Origin: Anaeramoeba flamelloides
Taxonomy: Eukaryota > Metamonada > Anaeramoebidae
Assembly (NCBI GenBank): GCA_027625915.1
Contig: JANTQA010000023.1
Location: forward strand, 6,820,001 to 6,884,000
Direction of reading: 5' to 3'
DNA: 64,000 nucleotides
The notes beneath the pieces were generated by a model, which was not told the DNA's origin, made no database searches, and saw nothing but the letters and a program-made list of their open reading frames with translations. Below, piece by piece: positions 11,495 to 22,554 of this stretch (its first letter is position 1; every line of letters begins with the position of its first letter). The position numbers were made by a program, and so were the translations under genes.

Positions 11495-14400
11495 ATGGGC
11501 CAACAAGAAAGTGTATTAAATGAAAAACAAAAAAGAGAATTACACAGAAATAGGATGGCTCTTGAAACAAAGTTAGTTTCAGCATCACAAAGAAGAATAC
11601 GTCATTTACAATATGAAAACGACGGTCTAGATTTTCAGCGTTTGGTTCACTCAGAATTGGTGTTAGGGGTTAAAAGCAATAACAGTTATTCACAGTTCCA
11701 AATAAAGAACAGTCTCGGTCGTTCGAGGCAATTGATTATTGGATCTGGCACAGAAACAGAAACGGAAATCGAAACAGAGTCCGATTCCGATTTGCAAGAA
11801 AGCAATAAACTAACAAAAAGGAAACAAAAAGCCAAAGGAAATCACAACCACACTACGAATTATCAGAAAATTAACAAGAACAAAAAGAAAAAAAAACCAT
11901 TCTTTGGATTTTTTGGCAAGAAAAAACAAAAAAAATTAGAGACCCAAAGAAAAACAAGTATCTTAAAAATTCAAACTTTTTATCGGACATACAACGCTAG
12001 ATCAAAATATTTCGATGGTACTTTTTTTTTCGCTTCTGTCTTAATTCCCTTCTTGAATGATTTATTCTTCTTCAATTTGCAAAAATACATTTTATACTTT
12101 TTGATATTTTTTTTTCTTCAAATTATTGTACTTGAAGCAGAACGCAAAAAATATATTTTAATTCAAGCACGATTAAAAAGATCACTTCAAAAAAAATATT
12201 ACAAAATGCAAAAGAAAAGAAAAAATATTTCTGAGGAAATTCTTGAAACAGAAGAGTCTTATCTCCGTTTTTTGAATCTTATTGTTAATGTAAGCCTTAG
12301 TTCCATTTTTTTTTCTGTTCTTTCTTTTTTCGAATTTTCTCAATTTTTTTTTTAAATAAATTATATCAAATCAAACAATTGAAACTACTTCAAGTCAAAT
12401 CAAACAACTGGCAGTATTGAGTTCAACGACTTTTTCCACAAACAAAAAAACAGGGTGTTTAACAAAGATTTTTCATTTAAAAAAAATAACTTTTCCTAAT
12501 TGGAGTTTTTTCGACTTTATTCACATTAAATTAACACTTTATTTTCACTTTGGTTTTTCAGGAATTAGAATTACTACTCTCACAATTTGTAGAGTTTTTC
12601 ATACCGCGGTCTGTTAGTATTAGGTTGAGAATGACTCAATATCCTAAATATTTTTTCCATTGAGGAAAAAAAAAACGAAAAAAACACGAAAAAGAGTCTT
12701 AATTAAAGACGGTTTGGGAGAGAGTGTAGACGTATCCAAATTTCACAATAACTACTATTTGTTCTAAAATAAATTGAACAAAATTTTCATTCAGCTTTCA
12801 CAAAATGGATTTTTAAATTAGGTAACATTTCAACTTTTAATTCTTAAAATTCAGCTTAAATTATTAATTTCCCTTTTTAGAATTGGGGTATTGGATGATT
12901 TATTTTGGTTCCAGGTTGTAATTTTTTTTGGAAAGCAGAATGAAAATTTTGATCTTTTTATTTTACAATGAACAGTATTAATTCAAAAGATTGGATTTGT
13001 TCGAAAAGCTAAATGAAAATTTTGATCTTTTTATTTTTCAATTAACAGTAAGATGAACTTAACTGAAGAGAATTTACTTTGTCCTCGTGAGAAAAAAATA
13101 TAAGAATATTTATTCCTTTTAAGTTGCCTGATAATCCGAGTTATTTTGCGAAAAAAAAATTAAAAGGTTATTTTATTACACCCAAATACCCTTTTCCTAT
13201 TATTCGTTCCTTGACCGTTTTTGGCCAAGGTTTGCCTCGCTTTAGTGAACCTTTCTCCACTATCTCCATGCTTTATAACATCTTTGGGGTTGAAGATTGA
13301 AGTGCTCTCCTTTTCTAGATTCAGTGAAAATTTCAATTAACCAGAAGGTGCATATATAGAGAACCATGTGGATCTTCGATATTCGGCTTGCTTTAAAACC
13401 ACATTTTTTCTTCATATGCAAGCCAATTAGTGTGTTTCCCTCCCAAATTTAATTCCTTCAACGATCTTTCTAAACTAAAATTCAAAATTTTCCACACAGC
13501 TAAAACTGTTCAAACAATCACAACAATACAATTTCATTCATATTGGAAATAATTTTGATTATTGAAAAAAATGAAAATCATTTTCTGATCTTTTCTCTAT
13601 TTTTTTTTTCATTTCATTTTTTGAATTACACAACCGATTTTTTGTTAGATCAAAATAATTTTTTTGAACAATTGACCCTGAAGTTTAAAGTTGGGTTCTT
13701 CAAAACAGAAGAACTCAAATAAAATTAGTTGACGTTATCTAAATATTTGATCGATCAATAATTGTCATAGAACTTAAATAAATTTACCAATGTATTTTTT
13801 TGTATTTAGAAAACTAAATTAAGATTCAAACACTTCTGATGGCTGTATCTATTAGATACTCTTTGAATTAGAAGTCTCAAATTTAGTCACTTCAAAATTC
13901 TCTCTTTAACAGATTAGATGAGGTCTCATCTAACCCTTAACAATAAATCCAATACATTTTATTGTTAAAACATCCAAAATTTTCAACAAACCGATAATTT
14001 ATTAGTATTGATAATTTTTTATTTTTTGTTTTGTGAGTATTGTAATTTATAAATAATTGTTAATGTTTCAATTAGTGAATGGTTCTATTTTGGTATTTCT
14101 TCGAGAATTGGTTAAATACGATTTTTTTTCAAAAATTGAATTTTGGTGCGTGAAAAATTTTGGATTGGAGTTTAGTATATGGTGTAAGCTCTTTCCAAAA
14201 AAGTGTGACAAATTTATTTTAAAATATCTTTATTAAACCCAATCATCATAAAACTATTTAAATATACAAAATCATTAAATACCATTTATTGATTCCTAAG
14301 AATAATTCAATTTGTTTCTTAGTATTGTGTTACATAAAAAAAAGATATTAAATTTTCTGATCTCGATTTTATCTGATATTTTATAGGAGGTTAAAAGTGC

Positions 14401-17400
14401 TGTTTATTATTTTCTTATTGATCGAAAAAATCATTTTTTCATAATTTCTTTAATCTCGACAAATTTACCAATAAAACGGAAAACATATCAATATATTTTA
14501 TTGTTTAAAAAATCATTTGTAACCTTGCCATATTTCCAGTTTTTTATTGGAATTGGCCATGCTTGTTTTCTCCAACAAAAGTGTGTTTTTTTTTTTTCAT
14601 TTTTTGGAAATATTTCAACAAACATTTTTTGAAATAAATACCATATTCATTTATTCAATTAGTATCAAGATTGAACTTAATTTGGTTATTGCTAATTAAC
14701 GAATAGCTCCACTAACAAAGATGATTTTTAATGAAATGCAAAAAAAAAAATGTACCGCTTTTTAAGAAATACCTTATTCTATTTGGTTTGTCTAAATTAA
14801 AACAAAAGTACATTTTACGTTCTTTTTTTCTATTGTAAAAATTATTTTTTGGTGATAGATTTGTCTCTTTATTTCAATTTTCAACATGTTTTCACAAAAA
14901 ATATCTTAAATTTCATCCAATGTTAGGTCTTTTGATAGGTGATCCAGATTTAGGTGTTTTAATTTCTTTATAAAATTAGCTTTCCTTTTGAGGATCATAT
15001 GTCGAGTGGGGGTCTAACCTGGTTTCCCATTTGGGAATATCCGTAGATATGCCCAAAAAAAATGTATTAGTAAATTTGTGAAAATTTTCACTAACGTTTA
15101 TTTATCAATCAAAGATTAGAAACCAACAATTAATTTTATTTGGATTTTTTCTATTTTAAAGAACCCATCTTGAACTTAATCCTTTTTTCTTTTTTACTGT
15201 TTTCTGTTTTCTTTTTTCCATCCACGTAATAGTTTACCTGATATCAAAAAAATTGAATTATGGATATAAATATTTTCATATTTTACAAAAATCAAAATAA
15301 TTTCCAATTTGAATGATATTTTATTTTTTTGATTCTTTTAACTGTTTTAACTGTGTAAAACCTTTTGAATTTGAGTTTATAAACTTTATTTTAAAATAAT
15401 TGGCCCATTAAAAATCAAATTTGAAAATAAATACTTTTATAAATTGAAGTTATCTATTAAAAATATAAAAATTTGGATTTTAATATTCAGTTCTATACTC
15501 AAGAGATATTTTGTTTTTTGTCGAAAAATAAAATAAAAAAAAAATAAATAAAAAATTGGGACATTTATTATGAAATTTAGTTTATATCCACAATCAAAAA
15601 AGTTACAACAATTATCATTGTGTAAAATTGTTTTTACATAATTATTTCAGAAAGCAAAATAAATATTTAATTGAATATTTGATTTTTTATTATTTTCTTT
15701 AATGAACAAAAAAATAATAAAATTATTTTTGAATTGTAATTTTCAAATTGCTTTTCTTTTTTTCTTAATTCTAATTTCCAAAAACGCTTTATTTCTATCA
15801 AAGTGGTCAATTTTTTTTTTCAAATATCAATTATTTTTTATAATTGACCTTTAAAGGATAAATAAAAAAACCAGTAGAAGAATACACATTAGAAAATAGT
15901 TGATGTTCATATGAAATAAAACTAATAAATCAATATATTTTCTTATAAATTAAAATTCTCAAGATCTTTGAGAAAAACAACAAGAAAGTTCATATCTTGA
16001 TCTTCAATTAAAGATCAAGTCAAATTCTAATTGAAACCAATATAATTTTCTGACAATAATTCTTACAGTTTAAATAACATTAAAGTGCACTTTTTTACAT
16101 AGTGGCTATAGATCTTGCAATAAAAAACATTTTTGCATAACAATTTCATATGAAGAAAAATCGAAAAAAAAAAAAAGTAAAATGTGAAAAAATGATTTCA
16201 ATTCAGAAATAAATTTTTTCTTCTAGTATTCATTTGACTTCTTTAAACATATATGTGATTTACTCATTACAACCCCTCCTTTGACTGGAAAAAAGTTTAT
16301 ATTAAATACAAAGAAAAAGAAAAAGAAAAAGAAAAAGAAAAAGAAAAACCAAAACAAAACGAAAAATAAAAATAAAAATAAAAATAAAAATAAAAATAAA
16401 AATAACAATAAAAATAAAAATACAAATTAAAAAAACAAAATAGCATTTTATGAAACCACTTCAAAAAGAATTACAACTTGAAAAACATCAGATTAGAACA
16501 TTGTTCAATGGTATTGAAAGTATTTTAGCATTTACACAATTACTCCGGACAAATATTTCTACTGTAATTTCAAAATGGAATGCAGACTCATGCCTTGGAA
16601 AAATTTTTATTGATTTAATAAAGTTTTCAAAAGTTTATATAACATATGTAAATAATTATAATAAAGGAAATGAATTATTAAAACAACTCTTAAAAAATAA
16701 TCGAAAATTTTCAAAATTTTTAAAAAATCAAGAAAAAGATGATCGCTGTAGAAGATTAGATCTTGGATCAATGCTAATTATGCCAGTGCAAAGGCTTCCA
16801 AGGTTTGTCCCCAAACATTTTCATCTTTATTGTTTGTTTATTTTTTTCTTTGTTAATAATTTTCTGACACTTTGTTCAAAATAGTAACAGTCCCTTCTTA
16901 TAATCAAAATGTTACTTATTTTTATTATTGGCTGAATTTAATATCTCTAATACGAAATCACTTTAGATTTTAATTTTTTTTTTTTATCAAAAAAATTCAA
17001 GAATTTTTTATTATAATTCTTATCATATAATATCTAACAAGATTTATAACAATAAGAGAAAATAAATCAATTTAATAACAATTAATAATTTTTCATTTCT
17101 TATTCTTTATTCGTTTTCATATTGTTTTTCTAAATTATTCTTTAATTGTTTTTTAAAATACACTTACAAATATAATAGATATATAATTTTTTTAGAGCAA
17201 TTATTCAAAAACACACCATTTTTTCATAATGATTATGATCAAATTCAAAATGCATACAAAATGATCGTCGAAGTTACTACCAAGGTTAACGAGGGTAAAA
17301 GAGATTTTGAAAACATTCAACAAATGGAAACTATTAAGCAAAGCTTAATATCCAATGATTTAAAATTGCATCACATCTCACAGAGCCCATCTTGTAAATT

Positions 17401-17878
17401 TATTAAAACCTATGAGGCTGTAATCTTTGAAAAAAGAGAAGAGATTGTTGAAAGATCAATTCTTTCATTAAAAGTCCATTTATTAACAGAGCAGTTATGG
17501 ATTTGCTCCCCAAAAAGAGGAATTTTTTTCACTGGGGGTGATCAATTTGAGTTAGAATACGTGATTGGGTTTATTTTCCTTCATAGAATTAAAAAAACTA
17601 GAAGAGGCAAAATTGGATTGCGTTATGGTAAAGATTCTAAAAAATCAATATTCCTCTTATTTAGCGATAATGAGACAGCACTTGATTTTTATAAACATAT
17701 TCAAAAATATTCCCATGAAAAAAAAAAACAAGCCAAAAAATCTAGTGAATTAAAAACTCAAATTGTTCAAAAAAAAATCGAACGATACTATTCCCAATCG
17801 AAAATTAGAACTTGGAGAGATGTTATTTTAGAAAGACAAGGAAATTCACCGGAACAATTAAAAAAAAAAAATAATTAA
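11495..17878 (+). CDS. RhoGEF: IQ motifs, DH and PH domains, four recognised exons
   Basis: Exons: 11495-12017, about 12138-12289, 16444-16802 and 17196-17878. It starts MGQQES, a good N-myristoylation context. A basic, T/E-rich linker follows, then two IQ-type motifs (KIQTFYRTYNAR, IQARLKRSLQKK) that would bind calmodulin. The DH (Dbl homology) domain opens EEILETEESYLRFLNLIVN|HFMKPLQKE across the 4.15 kb intron (phase 0). It runs to SMLIMPVQRLPR and resumes at QLFKNTPFFHNDYDQIQNAY with VTTKVNEGKRD. A PH domain (about LSLKVHLLTEQLW to ALDFYKHIQKY) follows. The protein should activate Rho/Rac GTPases at membranes. Between exons 3 and 4 the conserved Y-x-L-L-L segment is missing and the phases do not fit, which implies an unfound exon of 3n+2 bases (about 17). 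Confidence 0.85.
13810..13965 (+). repeat. LINE 3'-tail copy
   Basis: It matches about 2880-3025: the words TACTCTTTGAATTA, CTCTCTTTAACAGATTA and AACCCTTA.CAATAAA occur in the same order and spacing. Only the non-coding 3' tail is present. Confidence 0.55.
15800..16310. repeat. 500-bp dispersed repeat, copy 1
   Basis: It shares ordered blocks with 29345-30030 and 43930-44460: ATATCAATTATTTT.TATAATTGACCTT, GAGAAAAACAAC, AAAATGTGAAAAAATGATTT and CCTTTGACTGGAAAA. No coding frame. This copy lies just before the exon-3 acceptor of the RhoGEF. Confidence 0.65.
16312..16430 (+). repeat. AAAAAG and AAAAAT hexanucleotide microsatellites
   Basis: A run of GAAAAA units switches to a run of TAAAAA units and ends about 14 bases before the exon-3 acceptor at 16443. 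The acceptor therefore has an A-rich, not pyrimidine-rich, upstream tract. Confidence 0.9.
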
Positions 17879-20291
17879 TAAATAATAAAAGAGAAAATTT
17901 TTTAAAAAAAAAATAAAATTAAAATTTTGTTATTAATCCATACAATTGTGAATAATTTAATAAATATAACTATAAATATTAATTATTAATAAAAAAAAAT
18001 AAATTTAAATTTTATTTTTAGCATTTAAAGTTATTGGAATTTTTTTTTTTTTTTTTTTTAAAAATTCGAAATTATTTGCTTTGAAAAAAAAATGGGTGTT
18101 TGAAACATTCCCGAAAATACCCGAAAATTTTTTAACCACATAAAAACTCGTTATGTACAACTTCTAATCTTCCCTAGTGCCAATATACTCAGTATAACTG
18201 TAAAATAACAATTATTGCTTTCAGACATAATATTTTATTTTTTTTTGAATTTTCTACTTTAAACTACTCTAAAGAGGTTTTGGTACCTTTTGAGTATATT
18301 TGTGTAATTATAGGTGCTTATCAGGGTACCTTTGGTATGGGGGGTGTTAGGTTTGTTATGTTGTGTCTGTATGTTTTAGTAAAACATTTCCTTTTATAGA
18401 ATGGGAAGTTAAATATAGTTTGGCTTGTGTCACCTTATGTAGGATATGGGTATGTGTTTTACGATTAGATATTACTCGGTTATTTTTGATAATATTAAAT
18501 ATTACAAAATTAAGAGTAATGATGTACAATTAGAAATTTTCTTAACAAGTACATTTTTACTCATTTAGTTAATACCATTTCGAAATAATCAGAAATGTTA
18601 CATTCATCCAAGATACTTATTCCTTTCACACAAAATGGGTTGAATACTATTCCCTAAAATTTAATTTTTTTGAATTTTGATATTTTCAGAAAAAAATTTT
18701 TTTCGAAAATAAAATTCCAAATTTACCTTTAAACTGAGTATATTGGTACGAGTGAATCTTAGAAGTTGTTCAAAAAGTGTTTTTTCATGGTTAAAAAAAT
18801 TTCGGGTATTTTCGATTTTCGGGTATTTTCGGGAATATTTGATAGATTCAAAAAAAAGTCTTTAAGAAATTATTTCTCACAATAATACAAAATATTAAAA
18901 TATTTTATTGGTTGTATAATTTACTTAATTATTTTGTCTATTAGATTCATCAAAAAATTCTGATAGACTAAGAAAGCCAATAAAGTACTGTTATTTCATT
19001 TCGATCAATTTTTTTTTTTTTTTACTTTTTGATGAAATAGAAAATTAGTAAATTGATTTAATTTCTTACAGTATTAAAAAAAAATTTTCTTTATTATTAT
19101 TTCCTCATCAATATGACATTTCAAATGGTATATCATTATAATAAATATCCATTAGAGTATTTTTTTTGTTTTTTCAAGATAATTCTTTTAGGATAAACAA
19201 AAAAATGTTTAATGACAGATATTGAAAAGTATTTATATTTGTTTAAGAAGGATAGTTTTAATATCATTAAATTTTTAAAATCACTTACAAATTTTACTTT
19301 GAAACTTTTTTTTGTTTTAAGATGAAATTCGATTTTTCAAAATAATTTTTTCTTGAAGGTATTTGGGAATAATATAATTTTATCCTCCAATTTCAAAATT
19401 ATTTTTTTTTTTGACAAAAATGATTCATATAAAATATTTTTTATTTGGTACCAAAACTCTATTGAAAAAAAAAAGATTCATTTGGTTCTATTTCAAAGTA
19501 AAATAATTTTTTCTTATCAGAAATAAACAAATAACATCAGGGTTGAGGAAAAATTGATTCAAACGTAAATTTTAAGAAAAAAAAACCTCAAGTTTTACTT
19601 TTTTAAAAAATATTAAATTCTTTTTTATAATTTAAAAATATTTTTATTAATTATTAAATTTTGAGAAAGATTGGATTCTTCGAAAACCAAATTTAAACAA
19701 GAAATAAGTTGAAGTTTATAATTAAAATAAAAAAAAAAGAATCCAATGATTACATTGGAATCAAAAAAAGAATTATTTTTGTAATTTTTTTTGAAAAAAA
19801 TTTTAATTTGTTAACTCTGATAATTTTTTAATAATTTTTCTAGATAACGTTTCAAAATCCAGACAAGTTTACATTTAACTAATTAAATACATTTTGTATA
19901 TTAAGGCTTTATACAAATCTTTACTATTGTATTAATAGAAAGCGATTATCAACTGAAAAATAACAATAAACGAATTCGAAAAAGTTGAAAAAAAAGGAAT
20001 AATATTATATTTTTTTATTTATCAATTTAGAAAAACATTTTAGGGAAATAATAAGAAAAAAGAAGATTTGTAATATATTAGAAAAATAAGATCAAGTTCA
20101 GTCAAATAATTCTTGTGTATGTAATTTTGGGGAAATTAAAATAATAATCAAAATTAATTTCTTTTACTTTTTCTACTAATTTTATTTAAATGTTTTTTAA
20201 ATGGTGATGATAATGAATATGATGATGGTTTTGATTTTTTTATAAAAAATGATGAAAGGTTTATATTCATAATAATAAAAATAAAAAATAT
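17879..20291. other. Intergenic region between convergent RhoGEF and AspRS genes
   Basis: It holds the TIR element at 18.1-18.85 kb. The remainder (about 18850-20290) is AT-rich with homopolymer T runs, and I see no gene or RNA in it. Confidence 0.7.
18098..18845. mobile_element. Non-autonomous DNA element with about 115-bp terminal inverted repeats
   Basis: The left end (ATTCCCGAAAATACCCGAAA ... CAACTTCTAA ... CCAATATACTCAGT) and the right end (ending TTTTCGGGTATTTTCGGGAA) are reverse complements over roughly 115 bases with moderate divergence. The right end carries a duplicated CGGGTATTTTCG unit. The interior of about 500 bases has no coding frame. No clear target duplication was seen. Confidence 0.7.
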
Positions 20292-22554
20292 TTAAGGATC
20301 TAATCTGTATGGATCCCTTGGGAATAATGAAGCTTGTCTAATATTAGGAAGGCCTAAGAAAAGCATTACGATTCTTTCAAGACCAAACCCGGCGCCTGCG
20401 TGGGGAACTGAACCGTATTTGAAACATTCACTATAAGATCTAATTTGTTCAAGTTCAAAGTAGAGTTCCTTGGCACGTTTTTCAAGCATTTTGGAATTGT
20501 GAATACGTTGGGCACCAGAGGCAATTTCTTCTCCTCTGAGGAAAACATCATAGGAATGGGTATAATTTTTATCATTTGGATCCAAGAAGGTGTAAAATGG
20601 TCTAAATGAGCTTGGGAATTTATCGACGATGTAGAAATCGGTTTCGTATTTGATTTTCATTAACTTGCCAAGAGCACGTTCGTTTTCTGTGGAAAGATCC
20701 TTAAGGTGTTCTTGCTCGAGACCTGCTTCTTGAAGCATATTGACTGCTTCCTTGTATGTGATCCTAACGACGGGGGTTTTGATCGTAATTGGTCGATATT
20801 CAAATTGGTTTGAGATGATTTCGATCTCCTTTTTGAATTTTTCTTGTAAAGTGGTGAAAATGTGTGTAAACATTTCGCCAATTAAATCGAGGACTTCATG
20901 GTAGTGCTCCTTAAAGGCCATTTCCAAATCTAAGCCAACAAATTCAGTCAAATGTCGATAGGTGTTACACTTTTCTGCTCGAAATACTGGGCCAATTTCA
21001 AATACTCGATCAAACCCAGAGAGGACAGCCATTTGCTTATAAAGTTGTGGTGACTGTGCCAAATATGCCTTTTCCTTGAAATAGCCGACTTCAAAGACAT
21101 CGGAGCCCCCTTCAGATGCAATCCCAATTAATTTTGGCGAATGGATCTCAGTGAATGCCCTTTGATCTAAAAATTGTCTGAACAAGAATTGGACACCGGC
21201 TTGGATTTTGAAAATTGCCTGGTTAGTTGGCGTTCGGAGACTGACAACTCTATAATCCAATCTTTGATCAAGCCCGACAGTGATATTTTTTTTTTCAACT
21301 ACTTTTTTGTTTCCTTTTGTTTTTTCAGTTTCCTTTTCCTTTTCCTTTTCCTTTTCTTCTTCCTCTTTGTTCTTTTCTTCTTCTTTTTCTGTATTTAATT
21401 TGAGTTTTTTGTCCAAGACTTGATATTTTTCATTCCATTTCGGATTAGTGATTTTTGTCATACAATTTGGAACACTAATAGGATGATCGAGACACTCATC
21501 AACAACATAAAATCTTCGAACTGTTAGTTCGATGTCACTTTGCGTAACAACAGTTCTTTGTACCTTTTCCTTTGGTATGGTAATTGTTCCTTGAACATCT
21601 ACAGTACTTTCATTTGGTATTCTAAAAGTTTAATTGAAGTGAAATTTGATTTGTTTTATTGAAATTTTCAAGTATATTTTTTGAAAGTTTTGGTTGTGTT
21701 TGAGTTTGTGTTTGTATGAATTTTTTAATGTGGGGTGTGTGTTTGTTTGTTTTTTTTTGTTTTTTGAGAGTGATCGAAAGAAGATATTTTTTTGTTTGGA
21801 TGTTTTTTTGGAAGGTAAAAATTGAAAAAACAAATTAGAAACACTTTTGGATTTTTGATAAAAAAGAAAGAAAAAAATCAATGAAAATAAAGAAAATTTC
21901 AATTCAAATAAATACTTTGAAATATAATTAATCATAGGCTTAATAATATCTCCTTCAATGAAAGTGACACATTGAACAGCAAAATATTTTTCTCGAACAA
22001 CAGTGAAAGCAATTTTTCCTCTTCCATCTGTTGTGTGTACTCTTCCTCTGATCCAGACCTCTTGCCCCTCCATTTTGGGACTAAGATCCTTGATTGGCGT
22101 CCAAACACGATCTGTTTTCCATTTGGAGCTTACAATTCCATATGCACCGTAATTCTCAACTATGCCAATTTCTGGTAAACCACGATCTGGGCTAAGTGAT
22201 TCAATAAGTTTTTTTAATCGTTCCTTTTCTTGTCTTTCTCTTTCTTCTCTTTTTCTTTGCTTCTCTAATTGCTGTTGCTTTTTTCTTTCTTGTCTTCTTC
22301 TACGTTTAAGTTCTCTGTTAAAAAAAACAGTTTATTTTTTGTGTTGTTTGTGGAGAAGAAAATGTAAAAAGAATTAAGGTTATTTGGAAAGGAAAAAATT
22401 TTATTTTATTGTTTTGAACTTTTTTGTTTTGTCTTTGAATGTTGTGAATTGAAAATTTAAACACATACTTTTTAGATATTTTTTTTTCTTCTTGCTTTTC
22501 GTCTTGTTTTTCTTCTTGGTTTTTTTCTTGTTTTACTTCTTGGTTTTCAGTCAT
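20292..22554 (-). CDS. Cytosolic aspartyl-tRNA synthetase, three exons
   Basis: Exons 22554-22469, 22314-21916 and 21621-20292 total 1815 bases (604 aa) with consistent phases; joints read ISKK|ELKRRR and ISK|IPNESTVDV. It attaches aspartate to tRNA-Asp in the cytosol. The order is: a charged K/E/Q-rich N-terminal extension, an OB-fold anticodon-binding domain (VWIRGRVHTTDGRGKIAFTV), an E/K-rich hinge insert (about residues 230-270), and a class II catalytic core. The core has motif 1 near FTEIHSPK, the aspartate and tRNA region YLAQSPQLYKQM, motif 2 FRAEKCNTYRHLTEF (about 375-390) and motif 3 GLERIVMLFLG, ending FPRDPYRLDP. It is about 100 residues longer than human DARS1 because of the extension and insert. 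All catalytic motifs look intact. Confidence 0.95.

Larger units (their letters stand above)
12290..16443 (+). other. 4.15 kb intron within the RhoGEF DH domain
   Basis: The donor is AAT|GTAAGC and the acceptor AAAATAG|CAT; both flanks are phase 0 and DH-coding. Contents: a direct duplication of a roughly 40-base segment (12940-12980 and 13010-13050), a LINE 3' tail copy (about 13810-13965), a copy of the 500-bp family (about 15800-16300) and purine-rich microsatellites just before the acceptor. At 13190-13440 the base composition is less AT-rich, but no gene was recognised. Confidence 0.8.

Noticed and set aside
13190-13440. Less AT-rich patch in the RhoGEF intron, possible gene or RNA gene
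   Set aside because: The longest minus-strand reading is about 50 codons with no family features, and no tRNA-like fold could be seen.
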